Of a stretch of DNA of 64,000 nt, positions 12,401 through 24,853 are shown one piece after another. Under the pieces are notes generated by a model that saw only the letters and a program-made list of their open reading frames with translations, ran no database searches and was not told the DNA's origin. The stretch comes from Bryoerythrophyllum caledonicum. Taxonomy: Eukaryota > Streptophyta > Bryopsida > Pottiales > Pottiaceae. Location of the stretch: the NCBI GenBank assembly GCA_963971425.1, contig OZ020516.1:16852593-16916592 (forward strand), in the 5' to 3' direction. The position numbers were made by a program, and so were the translations under genes. How positions within the stretch are numbered: position 1 is the first letter of the stretch; every line of letters begins with the position of its first letter.

Positions 12401-13588
12401 TAAATCTTGTGGTTATGAAATGTGCAGTTGCAAGGGTTGAAAGCAAGGGCGCTTTTAGAGGATATTGGAGATGGCAGATGCGGTGTCCATGTTCATGACT
12501 TGTATCGAGAGTTTGCCGAATTTGAGGCAAGTAGAGGTGACTTGGATGCGAGGCGTGTGGTGTGGCATAGGGGGTTGAATGAGCTTTCTATGAACCTTGT
12601 GAAGACGCCTCCTGGCAATTGTTGGTCCCACGTGGAAAGAGTGGGTATTGTGTGTCGTTTGATTGGTCATCCGATGGCAGTGAACGGGGTGAAGTGGTTG
12701 CATTTTGCAAATGTTGTGGTGCTTGAGCTCCAAATTGGTGCTTATGATCAGGTGTTGGAATTGCAAGGATTATCGTGCTTGAGAAGCCTGGCCATGAATG
12801 CACGGAGAAGCGTAGTAGTTGGACTTGGGAAGATGAGGAATCTTGGATGGCTTGATCTATATGGAGCTTGTTGCAGACCTGTTTTGGGGGAAATTTGTTG
12901 CTTGACAAATCTTCAGGTGGCGCGGGTAATGGCGTATTGTTCCTCAAATTCGAAATTCGAACACAAGCATTATCATAATAGTAAACTTCACTTGTGTGCT
13001 CGTGGTCAACTAAGCATGGAGAAGTGCATCAATCTACAAGAGCTTGTAGTGCACTGCTATTGTTTAGAGGCATTGCCCAATTTTGGAGGGATGAAATTTT
13101 TGAGAGAGGTTGAGTTTTGGTGCCCAAGTGCAAGAAAGGGTCTTGAAGGTTTGGGCTCGTAGTTGACTGCACTGCAGAAATTGAGCTTAGCGGGGTGTAG
13201 ATCACTGTGCAAGCGCTTTCCCCGACTCGATGAAGTGGTGTCCTTGCAAATATTGGAAGTCACTAATCTTTTTGAGTTGGAGGTGTTTCCAGATATTTGC
13301 ATGCTGACAAGGTTGCGGAGTCTTTGTATTAGGAATCTGTCGAAGCTTGCATTGATTCCAGGGTTGGGAGAGTTAGTTGCACTGGAAGAGCTTTGGTTAG
13401 ATTCTTTGCCAAAGTTGAGAGAGTTATCAAACATGCGCTTGTTGACGAAGCTACGAAGAATTCGGTTCAATGGAGTTGGTGAGTTGTGGGAGCAGCGACA
13501 GTTGCTTGACATGATTCCATCACAGTTACAATTTTTCACTATTCCACCTCCGCCACGGGGGCACAATGTGTGTGTGCTTGGTATTTGA
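9482..13588 (+). CDS. TIR-NBS-LRR immune receptor with one in-frame TAG
   Basis: Intracellular receptor of the TNL class. Exons 9482-9531, 9792-10473, 10707-10958, 11329-11994 and 12428-13588 join in phase at GT..AG introns, giving 936 codons. The TIR domain (about residues 25-150) has HQIFLSHSG and keeps an acidic residue (Glu102, KWPMLEL) where plant TIR NADases carry their catalytic Glu. The NB-ARC domain has P-loop VYGMGGMGKTT (265-275), kinase-2 VFLALDDVW (342-350), ARS as RNBS-B, FLPLALKVLG (445-454) and HVHDL in place of MHD (571-575). Leucine-rich repeats follow. TAG at 13160-13162 (codon 795) interrupts the LRRs; the frame continues cleanly to TGA at 13586. Counting TAG as one residue keeps that LRR at 24 residues. 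The allele may be truncated, a pseudogene, or read through. The first ATG is chosen because its 50-nt exon fits in phase. Confidence 0.85.
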
Positions 13589-14400
13589 AATGATTGGTTC
13601 GGAAAATTCGTGGACCTACATGAGTGGTACAAGTGTTCTAGTGCATCTATCCTTAGAGATATCGATCCTGAATACCCGAATTGGGATGTACCTCTGATGT
13701 AGTTGTAGTTGTTGGCCAATTAGTGTATTCCACCTTGTACATGACACTCTTGATTCTTCATATTGCATGTGACCATGTTATTTTGTTATCTCTAAAAACA
13801 ATTATAGTCTTGATTCTTGATACCACATATTATAGTGTTATTTTTTTGTTATCTCTAAAAACAATTGAGGGCTGAATTTGTTTATAGAGTAGGTGTAATC
13901 CCTAGTGGATAATGTGGGGGCAGAGCATCTCAAATTAGTAAATTGTTGTTGCCAAGAAGCCTCTAACATCCTAGCCCTATGTCTTGCATTTCACTCATTT
14001 TTTACTATTCTATAACCTTCACTAAGTCCCCTTCTACATTATAGGTAGTAGTTGTGTAAAAGTTTTGTTTAGTGATAGTGGATCTCATGGCATTTTGTAG
14101 ATAATTCTAATGCACACTATCAAAATGGCTCTTCTAGCACTTTGCCCTATGGTCGTTTTTACATTACAAGTACTATTTGCTATATTTGTGAGGTGTAGGG
14201 AACGTTGTTAACTCCAAGATGGAGAAAATATTCCAACTCTCCATTCACCAAACTCCTTTAATTTGTAAGATAATTACACTTCACTACCACTACATTAAAA
14301 TAAAAAGTGTGGTGGTACAAATAGTGTAGTTTCTACTTCATGATTGTTGTGAATAAGTTGACGATTGGTGTTCACATCTGTCGTGTCTTAAATAATAGTG
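13589..14400. other. AT-rich spacer after the TIR-NBS-LRR gene
   Basis: This is probable 3' untranslated sequence and spacer. A short direct repeat (TGTTATCTCTAAAAACAATT, near 13783 and 13846) is the only structure I see. Confidence 0.45.
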
Positions 14401-14418
14401 AATAAATTGACAATTAAT

Positions 14419-15831
14419 ATGGAGCGCCATGCAATCGAAGAAGGGCTGGAAGAAATGTTGAATAATGAGAAGGTGGAAGACATGATGACTAGAAGATTAA
14501 TGGAGGACAAGGCAAAGGAGTTCAAAGCATCAAAGGTGGCTTTTCCAAGGATATTCCAATTCTACTACCCTTCTGCAAGAACGAGAAGCGAGGAGTAGCA
14601 CTACAGCATCACCCAGATCCCTCAAAACACCAAAGTCAATAGTGCTTCAGGTTTAGCAAACAATTTTCATGTGGCTATCCACTTTGAACCCTCCTCTTCC
14701 ATCTTATTGCATGATGATGTTTACAAGATGACAACCCATAGACTTGAAGTCATGGACATTAAGTTAGGTGATGGTATTATGGATCCCATCTATATTCACT
14801 ATCATAGTGTCAAGAGGGGTGGGCAAAAGCGTGTTTGGACCGGGATGTTCAAATTACACTTGCTCAACCCTGAAACCAATGCTCTCATGTTGTTAAAAGG
14901 CATCAAGAGTTTCAGTCTCATCATGGACAATCAAAACATAACTGGAAAAATATATAAAGCTTACCCCCGAATTGCTAACGCTTCTAATCTTTTTGTGCAA
15001 GTGAAAAGTGACACGTTAATAGGTATTTCATCTTACCAACTCATCAAGGACATCCTCATCAACAATTTCAAGTGTGGCCAAGACTATGAGATCACGGAGG
15101 TGTTTAAGGTGGAAGGAGACCTCTATGCCTTCATAGCCGCCACCACTCGTCTTCAAGCCTCCAAGATCCAACTCCAACACATCACCACCCACCACGAAGT
15201 CATCAAAGCAAGGAAGACCTACACCAGTAGACACATGACTCCCGAAGTCAAGGCAAAGAAAGATGCTACATCTTTCACCCTCTTTCCTTTGCCTCTTCTC
15301 ATGAATGTGCAAGATACTACCAATGCTATTCAAAAAATCATGGGAGTAAATAACGTTAACTCTATATGGTTTCATAAGGAAATTCGTGGTAGGCATAATG
15401 GCAAAGCTAATGTCGAGTGTACTAACCCAATCGTATACAAGCAATTTGTTAAGAAACATTTTGTCATTGGTGACTACTATGTGGACTTTGCTCCACATTG
15501 GAAGAGTTTGGAGGGTACACAACCTCCTGTAGAGGAGCAAATCAACGCCTTCGGGTTTAACGACATCAATGCTGCAATAGTCAACACCGTTGCAACCTTC
15601 AATACACAAGATGCCCCCGCCGCCATCACCAAGAAGGAATTGAAGGAGGCCTTGGAAGAGAACAACAAGAAAATGATGGAGGAAAGCAAGAAGTACACCG
15701 ACACTCTACACGATAATGTGATGGAGCATCTAGACAAGATGGAGGAATCCATGAATGCCACAACGCTCGCATTTCAAGCCATGAAGGGGAGAATGCCACA
15801 AAGACTCAAAGATAGACCGCCAAACATGTAA
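14419..15831 (+). pseudogene. Retrotransposon ORF1-like protein, one in-frame TAG
   Basis: A 470-codon frame from ATG 14419 to TAA 15831, broken once by TAG at 14596-14598. After the TAG the frame continues without loss. There is a region of mixed alpha/beta character, then a segment around ANVECTNPIVYKQFVKKHF followed by VIGDYYVDFAPHW that resembles an RRM-like fold, and a C-terminal coiled-coil candidate rich in Glu/Lys/Met. This layout (RRM-like plus coiled coil) is typical of RNA-binding ORF1 proteins of non-LTR retrotransposons. The assignment is inference; no zinc knuckle is seen. An A/C-rich tract follows, as expected if the next ORF of the same element began there. Confidence 0.5.
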
Positions 15832-15879
15832 TGATCAAAGGCCTCAAGGTAATACATAATTACCACCTAATATTCACTA

Positions 15880-16855
15880 CACTTTATATGTAATATTCTA
15901 CTTTATACAAATACCTCTACTATACTAGTACTATATATGTAGTAGCTCCTACATACTTCAATACCATACATAAATATTATATTGTTTACTATCCAAGTAT
16001 TAAATACATTATATGTTATATGTATATACATACCATATCCAACTACTATACCATCTACCATACATATATCAAATACTAGGTCTTTTAAATAAAATATAAA
16101 TATTATGCCAACTACTATACCAAACATAAATACCAAATATTATATACCAGGATAAATACCTATATATATATACACACATACATAAATACATAAATACATA
16201 CAATATTGAAAACACACACACAAATACACCAATAACTACATACACAAATACACCAATAACTACATACACAAATACACAAACAAATACACACAAAAATGAT
16301 AAACAAAAAACCACACAAAAATATATTCAACAAAATATACAAATATTCTAAATTATAAAATAATAATAACAATTAAAATACAGAAAACACACAAGAAAAG
16401 GAGCACAAACCCATAAAGAATTCACACTCAAACATACAAAACTCTTTCCAAAAAAAATCAAACACCACTTACATTAGAAAATACCAAATCCATACAAAAA
16501 CTAATATCTATTCTACCCCCACTCAAACAACAAAACAAATAAAATCAAAGACAAAAACAACTCGAAACATATTCAGAATAAATCCCAAAACAAAAACCAA
16601 AACAAAGTCCCAAACAATGTTTAAAAATGAACAATCTCAAACACAATAACAAAAACAAATACAAAACCAACTTCCAATAACAAAACCACAAACAAAATCA
16701 AGGTCATGATCTTCATCAACAACACAAACTACACCCCCACCACCAACAACAAAAAGCTCTACAACAAAACCAACAACATTAACCACATCCAAAACAACCA
16801 CAATCCGACACAAAACAAAATAACTATTTCCACATCGATAAATAACTCCAAACAA
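15880..16855. repeat. A/C-rich low-complexity tract
   Basis: This tract has very low G on the plus strand, with short tandem stretches such as ACTACATACACAAATACACC repeated around 16222-16275. No gene is supported. Composition matches the coding strand of the nearby retrotransposon, so it may be a decayed ORF2 start. Confidence 0.6.
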
Positions 16856-16858
16856 ATA

Positions 16859-16990
16859 AAGAAGAAGAAGAACTCCGATCTTTGTTGGGGCCAAAGTGAA
16901 TAAAGTGTTTGTTTGTTCCACCACTAAATCTATGTCCACCAGACATAGGTTTGGTAGTATGGAACTACTTCTCCCTCTCTCATGTACAAC
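16859..16990 (-). repeat. Extra copy of the retrotransposon 3' tail
   Basis: Read on the minus strand, it repeats the tail at 17205-17360: GGGAGAAGTAGTTCC, a block around GTCTGGTGGACATAG, AACAAACACTTTATTCAC, a decayed hairpin and a terminal CTT run. The two tails lie head-to-tail about 345 bp apart, so a second element of this family ended here. Confidence 0.8.
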
Positions 16991-17204
16991 AAAAAAAAAT
17001 TATTCAAAACTCAGACCATTCACCAATCCAACTAAATATCCTACATAACACACTTATCAATAGAACATCCACAACACCAATCAAAGAAAATGTTTGAATA
17101 CTTAACCCCATCCTTAGAACCAATGGACAAGATTTCAACACAATGTTTTTTGAAGATAATTCTATACAAATTGACTACCTTATTAATTGTCTAAAAAATA
17201 AGAA

Positions 17205-20200
17205 GAAGAAGAAGAAGAAGAACGCCGGTTTCCAAAGGGGACCGGCGTGAATAAAGTGTCTGTTCGTTCCACTACTAAGACCATGCCCACCGGACAAGGA
17301 ATTAGTAAGTTGGAACTACTTCCCCCTTTCAAGGGTAGACACTATGTAACGGGTAGCCAGAAACCCACCAAGCAAAACACCCAATCAACTAAACATCCAA
17401 CAAACTAATCAAGTAGCCAAAAACACAAACCAACAAGCAAGTAGCCATGAACCTCAAAACCAACCAATCCAGATAAATCAAAGCGGAGAAAAAATCTAGG
17501 GGGGTCTTGTGTATCGGGAAGGGCTTGGTTGTTTTCAATTTTGCGTTTATGTAGTAAAATAGACATGGCATGTTGAGTAGCAATGGTACTGATGTTTTTA
17601 AAGGTGTTTTTAATTATTTCAATGGGTATTTTGAAGGTATCTTCTAGAGTCTTCATAGATGGGATAAAGGTGGTGGCACGGGCGCCGGATGTGATTACAA
17701 TAAGCGGGTCTACATTCCATCCGAGGGCAATGATGTCGTCAATAAGTGGTTGGTATTTATCTATTTTATTTTGGATTGTTTCCCGGGAAAATCTATCGTT
17801 GCAGTATGTGAATTCAATGAATTGAATGGTGTAGTCTTGGTTGATGTTATCAGGTGGTGGGTCATTGTATAGTAAACCTTTAACACAAAGGATGTTTGGT
17901 TTGAGCCTAGCGTTGCAATGACATCTTTGGGTCATACACGAGCATGGTAGTAGCCAAGGGGGGACTGTATTCTCTTGTGGATTATTATTATAAGTGCCGG
18001 CGTTCATTAGCATAAAACATCTCGATTTATTGTAGGAGGTGATTAGTTTTCTGACTTCCCATACCGCATTATTATGTCTTTTAACAATTAGAGAGTGTAT
18101 GTGGTGGTTTTGGCATTTGAGTAGGACATGAAGCCATGTGCCGGGGTCCGTTGAGGGGCATATGGGACATGTTATGGATGGGAATCTTTCTAATTCAAAG
18201 AAGAGTTCTTTGCGAGCGTTTCCCATATACTGACCCATACGGAATTTGATGAGGCATGTTATTTGCGAGTCTGAAATGATGGGGTTTTTCCAAAAGTTTG
18301 TAGAGAGTTCATTGTCTACGTCGCTATTGTTAATCCATTTTTCTATGTTAGGAATATTTTCTATGATTGTGTCAAGGTTGTTGTAGAGGTCTTGTTTTAT
18401 GAGATATTTGCCCAAAAATCTAATTGGGCCTTTGTCGGGGGTATCTTCTTTGGAGGGCCAATCTTCTTTTTGAAAGTAGTATGGGGTAGCATGGGCATGT
18501 TTGTGTGGGTCTTTGGCCTTTTTGTGTGTTTTTTCTCGGCCTTCTTTTGCTAATTTGTCTGCTTGTTCGTTGCCATCAATGTTGGCATGGGCTCTCACTT
18601 TGTGGAGGGTTGTGATTTGTGTACGGTTTTGTAACATTTGGACCATTGATGTTAATATGGTTTGATCGGGGTGGCTATTGTGAAGGGTAGGGTGTGTTAT
18701 TTGAGTGTTAAGTAGGTAGAGTGCATTTATACAATCGGTGATTATATGTGCGGGTTCATCATTGTATTTTGTTGTAATGATTTGTAGTGTTTTGTGAATG
18801 GCCATGAGTTCTGCTTTGAGGATATTTTGTAGTCCATGAAGTCTTTTGGCTAGTTTAATTTCTTTGGTAGAATTATATATGCCATAGCCAGCTTTTCTCT
18901 GCGCCAAGAGCCCGGCCTAATTTGTTCTGGTGGTTTAAAGGAGCCGTCGGTGTAATAACTGTATGCAAGGTTAAATTTTGGTGTGGTATGAGTTGGGTAG
19001 TTTGGGAGAGGGGGAGGTGTGACGGAGTAGTTTAGTGTGTTGTTGACATAGTTTGGTTTTGACCAGTTTTTACTTTTGTTTACGGGGGTTTGTATAGGTG
19101 TGGTGGGGCCAGTTTTGTGTATAGTCGATGTATGTTTAAATTGTCTGATATGGAGGTAAGTTCAACAAGTTGTTCTAGTGAGCCAAGGGTTTGATTTTGA
19201 TGGACACATAGTATTTGTAACGTAGATGGCTCGATTCGGGGTTTTTTTAGCTCGGGTGGAATGGTAGGTTCTTCGTATGGTATTGTGTCTGCCTCAAATA
19301 ATGCAATGATATGGGAATTTGGAAATGGATTTGAATGTTGGTTGTTGTTTTGGTACCAATTGTTGTTTGGTGTGATGATGATTGTATTTGTGCTATTTGG
19401 ATCATGTTTGGCGGCAAGTCTAGCCCAATGTATGGCTTGTTCCATGTCCTTCTCGTTGTGGGGGTGGGCTATACCATTACCGATCCATTTATAGTCAAAG
19501 GCCTTGCCTAGGGATCCGAATATTTTGTCTCTTTCATAAGGTGTGTAGAATTTTTTTAGTTTGGTAGAATATGTGACAGGGGAAGAAAAGTATGATTGTT
19601 CGATGTTAAAGGATGAGATTAGTGAGTCTAAAATGGGAGTGGATATTGTGTATTGCGCATTTTTTAGGGGGTCAATTTTTGGTATTTGGTATTTATACCT
19701 CTGGTATAGCCATATTAGTTCGGTTTCAAAGGGTTGGGTTATTGGTTCGATGTTTGTTGGGGTTTGTAATTTTGTATTATATTGATTCCATAACCATTGG
19801 AGTCGAGTAACGGGGATGGTGTGTAAATGTCGGCCATTTTATTCGTATAGATGTGCTTGGTTGTTATCTATTTGAATTGTGTTTGAGGATGTAAGGATAT
19901 CATTTTCGGGGTTACATTCTGTTGTGTAGATGTTTAAGAGTGGGATAATTGTGGGTGGTGTTACGGATCTTGAGTCTGTAAACTGTTCTTGGGGGTGGTG
20001 GGCTAGGATGATATCCGAGTATGTTTTGTTTTGAATTTTTTGGTAGTATTGTCTTAATTTGTCTGTGTTATGTGTGGAAGTATTGGTGTCGTGTCGTGGA
20101 AAAAGGTCTCTTTGGGGAAGCCATTTATTGTATGTATTATTATTGTGTTGCCATTGGCATAAATATTTTGTGTAGGTATTTTGTATGTTATTGGTGTTTG

Positions 20201-20737
20201 TGTGTTGGATGTGTTTATGGCATATGATGTTATTAATGGGGTATGTGGTAGGGTTTTTGGGGATGTATGTTGGGGGACGGGGGTTGTATGTATGTGGGGG
20301 GTTAGGGGGATTGATTGGTGTGGGGATATTTCTTGGGTATATGTTATTGTTGAGGGTGATGAATGAATCTTTAAGTATATGGGAGTATGGGTGTATGTTA
20401 CAGGAAGTATTACATGTAGTGGAGCATGTTTGGTGGCAAAATAGTTGTTTAGCGACATTTAGGGCACTTTTTATTAGTTTGGATGGGATGAAGTGGTAGG
20501 TTTTCAAGTCCTCATTGTTCATGATGTGTGTGCCGTTGGATAAAGTAATTTGGGTTTCTTTGAAAATATTTTGTGAGAGGAATTTTTGTAGAAGCTTTTG
20601 GGAGAGTTGGGCATTGAGTGTGTTGTGGTTTAGTGTTTCTTGGCGCCATAGTGTTTCTAGTGATGTAGGATTGATGAGGAAGTTTGGGAGTGTACTTTTG
20701 AGGTGGACTTTAGCTATGTGTTTTAATAAGAAGAATG
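17205..20737 (-). mobile_element. Non-LTR retrotransposon, 3' half: RNase H, CCHC finger, restriction-like endonuclease
   Basis: Read on the minus strand from 20737. A long frame to about 19083 includes AIHWARLAAKHDPNSTNTII and has one TAA at 19839; a frameshift follows. Then comes RNase H: YYTDGSF, a frameshift near 18895, ELMAI, TDC and NEQAD supply the four acidic residues. Next is a finger C-x2-C-x9-H-x4-C (CPIC..H..C, near 18150). Last is a domain with LKPNIL, IQFIEFTYC and KIDKY spaced like the R/KPD..E..K-KY of restriction-like endonucleases in R2-type elements; the usual Asp is Asn here. The end is a 3' tail with hairpin and CTT run. No reverse transcriptase is present: the element stops where the CAGGGTT element begins at 20738. 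RNase H plus this endonuclease recalls the Dualen group. Two frameshifts and stops make it inactive. Confidence 0.8.
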
Positions 20738-20860
20738 CAGGGTTACCAATCCGACGTCCTTGGGGGTTGGAGAGCGTCGTAGGACGTCCTAGGACGTCCT
20801 AGGGCGAAGACGTCTTGACGTCACGTCGGACGTAGCATCCGGCGGGGGGGGATAAAATGC
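20738..20860 (+). mobile_element. CAGGGTT terminus with GACGTC array (element A)
   Basis: The sequence changes abruptly from retrotransposon to CAGGGTTACCAATCC followed by a cluster of GACGTC/ACGTCCTAGG palindromes. CAGGG ends are typical of hAT elements. The same start, with the same kind of GACGTC cluster, occurs in reverse orientation at 40748 next to a hAT transposase. The matching far end of this copy is not found. Confidence 0.7.
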
Positions 20861-20959
20861 TTTTACGGGAGGCCCTGGTAAGTTTCTGGACCATCATATT
20901 CGATTAAGTGCCACGCAGCGAGATCGCAGCCGTGAAATTGCGATAGGTCGTCCAATCGG

Positions 20960-21150
20960 TCCTTGCCGTCAGAGCGATCAGACGGCACCTCGGCCGTCCG
21001 CCTGATCGTGCGGGCGCACGACGGCCGTCCGATCAGGCCGACGGCTTTCGGGCCGTCCGATCGGCCGGCCGTCGGATCCACGGACAGCCGTGGTGGCGGT
21101 CGGCCTCATGGCCGTCCGCCACCCTATAAAAGGCCGTCCGCCGCCCTCTT
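20960..21150 (+). promoter_or_regulatory. CGGACGGCC array and TATA box of element A
   Basis: A GC-rich array has about six copies of GGCCGTCCG in either orientation, then TATAAAA at 21125-21131, then a C/T-rich leader running to the kinase-like gene. The array precedes genes at 29.2, 33.2, 40.6 and 58.3 kb too. It may serve as promoter and as transposase-binding subterminal repeats; the second role is inference. Confidence 0.65.
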
Positions 21151-21441
21151 CTCTTACTTTTTCTTTCCCCTCTCAAAATATATTTTTGAGTGGATGTATA
21201 GTGGCTTTGGCTGGCATTTTTCCATTCATTGGCTCCTCATCTTTGGGAGGGAATAAGTGATTCACATTGGAGGGGAGGTTTTGCGGTTTTTTAAAGTTTT
21301 TTTAAAAATTTGTTCGAAACAGTTTTTCCTTAAAGTTTTTTTAAGAACTTATTCCAAACTAGTTTTTTCCTTAAAGTTTTTTTTAAAATTTATTCTAAAA
21401 AGTTTTTTCTTAAAACTTCGAACGGCGGCGGGTTTAAGAAG

Positions 21442-22926
21442 ATGCCGAAGGACAAGAAGAAGTAGAAGATGGCGGACTTTGGAGTAAAGCTTCATCCAAT
21501 CCACGACGTTCCATCTGAGGCTTGCAAGAATTTCCTCATAGAACTGACCGTCAGATTCTATGAGGAAAGTTCTATTCAATCATTAGAGAGCAAGTACGTC
21601 AGATATAGAGATGAAGGCCCCGAAAAGTTCCGGACGGACATGCGACAACATATGATGGACGCGCTTCAAGCCCCGATGTGGAATATGGAGACCCAGAAGC
21701 GCGGGTTTTTGAAGTTCTTGGATGCCAGAGTGCACGGTTCACTATGGAATGCCAAGAACTTGTTGACCAAGTTTGGGAGGTTCAATCGCGCGACGGATGA
21801 AGTTTTCATTGACGTGCTTTTGAAGGCGGATTTAATCGTGGCCCAAATGAAGCCATTTGCCAAGAATCGAAACCGGCGTGGCTCCGTGGGATGGTGGAAT
21901 TCGATAGAGGGGCACCAAGAAGACATGTTGCGAAAAGCCCATCTCATTGCCATTCCGCCAACAGCCGCGGTTATACGAATGGACAATGCGAACAGGAGAG
22001 GTGGATACGCCACCATTCGCAAAGTCCGCATTGAGGGCGCTCCAGGCATTGAACCATTCTGGGAATTTTCCGCCAAATTGTCCAACCAATCGGAGACACG
22101 GCCGAATTTAGCAAAAGTGGAGCATTAGAACGAGTCGATGGCGGTGAGGATTCCACATCTGGGTGTCATCCGTTTTGTGGCCATTCATCCGGACAAGTAC
22201 GAAGGATATGCGTATTGGTGGAATGGCAGGACAATTCGAGAGATGTTGAACCAGGATATCGAGTTTGGTGACGATGTCATCACACATTTGAACTATGGGA
22301 GATTTCCCGATGATGAGATTATTCGAATTCAACAGTTGGTTCGTTTTCGCAAAAAACCGACCAAGCTTGCGTGGGCATTGTTGCGCATTATGAACGAGGT
22401 CCACAAAAGCAACAATCTCCACAATGACTTGTCTCCGGACAATATCCTCCTCCACTTCCCTCCAGACGAATCGCAAGTGTATATTGGAGTATGCAATTGG
22501 GGCATGACCACGAAGGTTAACGAACCAATGCAGTCTCTTTACACATTCACAAAGCGTGAAGATATAGCCGAGACTCTGCGAAAGCGATGGTGGGTGGATC
22601 CGCGGGTTGCATACTTGCACAAACCAGATGCGGGTGTGCAAATGATTCCAAAGTTATCGATGGCTTCAGAGGAGTTCGCTACGGCCCGAATAGCGCAACG
22701 AATCAACGCGCGGACAATGTCCATAGACTACGAGAATCTGCAACAGGAATCTTGGAGTTCCGTAGTATTCTCAAATCAAGAATTTGTAGATACATTTCAT
22801 ATGTACTTGGAGAGAGTCTGCAATGAAAACCGAGAAAGCGCTGGAGGGCTGTTTCATATCATTACACGCTTCAGCGACACATACAACTGGCCCACGCCTC
22901 ATGAGCATTATCGGTCAACGTATTAG
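21442..22926 (+). pseudogene. Element-borne protein-kinase-like gene, two in-frame TAGs
   Basis: One frame of 494 codons from ATG 21442, interrupted by TAG at 21463-21465 and 22126-22128; the next ATG is at 21469. A ~170-residue N-terminal region of unknown fold precedes a kinase-like domain. The N-lobe has a Gly-rich strand (RRGGYATIRKVRI) and EFSAK at the VAIK position; the second TAG falls in what should be helix C (VEH*NESMAV). The C-lobe has the catalytic loop HNDLSPDNILL, keeping catalytic Asp and metal-binding Asn, but VCNWG replaces DFG, so one metal ligand is lost. It resembles a degenerate or pseudo-kinase. It lies directly behind the element A promoter array, so it is probably cargo. 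The 3' end of the element is not visible. Confidence 0.75.
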
Positions 22927-23200
22927 TAATACATAGGTTTTACTTTATTCCTTTCCGCATTATTAGACTATACTAGATAGCATGCACATTTTAAAGTGAC
23001 TATAGCAATAGTCTTAGATTAATATGTATTGCATGCCTTTAAAATTTGGGCACAAGAAGTAAAAAAACCTTGTTTCATATAGCCGTGCAAAGACCGACAT
23101 TTTTTGAATTTTATATGGTTTAGGTTGTGGCATACTTCCGATTTTTTAACTTATCAATGTGTTCTATTTCGGATTTCTTGTATTTCAATTTTTTTTTTAA
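22927..23200. other. 3' flank of the kinase-like gene
   Basis: AT-rich sequence, likely 3' untranslated. I see no terminal repeat that would close element A. Confidence 0.4.
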
Positions 23201-23204
23201 ATTT

Positions 23205-24350
23205 ACCTCAAAATATCCAAATTCAACCTTATGATGATATTTCCCTATACACCAATTTTTAGAGGTAGAAAAGAACTGTAGCAAACTCAAATCAAGTGCG
23301 CAAATACTGGAGTTTAAAAATTGCCATTCCACGTTTTAGTTTTTTGTAAACTATATTAGATTTCAAATGATAATCCAAACCTAGGTTTAGGTAGGTTTTC
23401 AGTGTTCACTACATGTTGTTGAAAAAGCAAAATGTGTAAAATATGATGATCTCTAGGTTTTATATAGAGAACACGTATATCAAATTTTACAAGTTTCGGT
23501 TCGAATTTTTGGAATAGATCATAGTGTCCATGGCACTAAATCATACATAACCTCAACCATTTTATGTTTCTTGAATACAATTTAGCATTTATAGAAATTA
23601 CCCCCATTTGAAACGCCTCCTCAGGCCCGACTCCCTACTCATACAACATGTCTCCTATTTCCCTAAAAATATCGTGACAATTTTGCACCCAAAACACTTC
23701 AAAGTTGTTGGATTCTAGTGCAATGACCATAGAAGGAAACCAAAAGTTTGATTTCTAGTTCTGACCGTTGGATCTCAATTAAGACTTATTAAAAAATATG
23801 TTTACAAAATTTCAAAAACTTTGACCGCACAGATTGAAAGATTATAGTGTGTGAAGTGAAGCAAATGGTTTAGGATCTTCACTGCGTTTAATGGATCCGC
23901 AGACTTTGACTTTACCAAGTGTCAAAATTTTGAACTACAAAAGGTCTAAATCCACTACCTTAAGCATGATGTTAGTTCCTTAGACAACATTTTTTTGAGG
24001 TAGAGGACAGGTGTAGCGTATTCAAAACAACTATGGAAGTAGTTGGAGGTTCAAACTTTGCCAATTCAAACTTTTTTTTCTTGTGAACTTAATGTGTTTT
24101 GGATTACTAGTCCGAATGGTCAATAAGAAGGTTTACACCACATATTAATGTAGAGAAAATAAAATGTAACAAATACAAAGATATGTAGGTTTTATGTGAA
24201 AATTAATAAGATCTTTTGGTACCTCGCCCGACAATGAGTGACAATGTGTGAAAATGTTTGACTTGGGTTGGTATGCTATTTTTAAAATTTTCAATAAAGA
24301 GAAGACTTGTTTTTTCAAGGGAACGGTGAAAAACATTGTTTCTCATGAGG
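23205..24350 (+). repeat. Dispersed repeat family, partial copy plus fuller copy
   Basis: A partial copy near 23245-23345 (CACCAATTTTTAGAGGTAGA) is followed by a longer copy at about 23740-24340. The longer one has TTTGACCGCACAGATTGAAAG, GATCCGCAGACTTTGACTTT, AAGCATGATGTTAGTTCCTT and AAGAAGGTTTACACCACATA. Block order equals that at 3.5 kb. Confidence 0.75.
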
Positions 24351-24853
24351 TTTTCCATGACATTGTCATATACATTCTTCTAAATATTTACATCTGAATC
24401 AGGTGCATAGAAAAGTTAAAAGTTTGATTCAAACTTTGCATGTTTAGGGTTCATGCACGCTTTGGCGACGTCCTCTTCCATCCAATTGTATTCTTTCCTT
24501 GTCCATCATCATATTATTGTTTCAAATGAGATTTCAAATGAGACACCTTACATGTCTTGTAAATGAATATCGCCATATATAACAAATTTGAAAACACAAC
24601 CAACACTAACACACAAAAAACATGCATGAGATCGAATGTGATGAACATATTCTCTAGCCATAGTCTACATCCAAAGTTTTGTCCCTAAAATGTTATTTTG
24701 AAATACACTCCAAAATGTCAAATTTTCGAAACTTTTGTACTAATTTTTTTGCTTATCTACTAGATGAAAATGCACCTAAAAAGCCCAAATCCGAAGTCGG
24801 AATTCCAAAAAAATGAATATTTTGGAAGTTATTAACTCGCTGTTAAGTTAATT

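Noticed and set aside
13109..13162. A 54-nt intron that would remove the TNL stop
   Set aside because: Possible GT (13109) and TAG acceptor exist, but removal would delete most of one LRR; keeping it gives a normal 24-residue repeat.
19080..19445. DNA adenine methyltransferase domain in the retrotransposon segment AIHWARLAAK
   Set aside because: No DPPY-type or AdoMet-binding motif is visible; left as unidentified.
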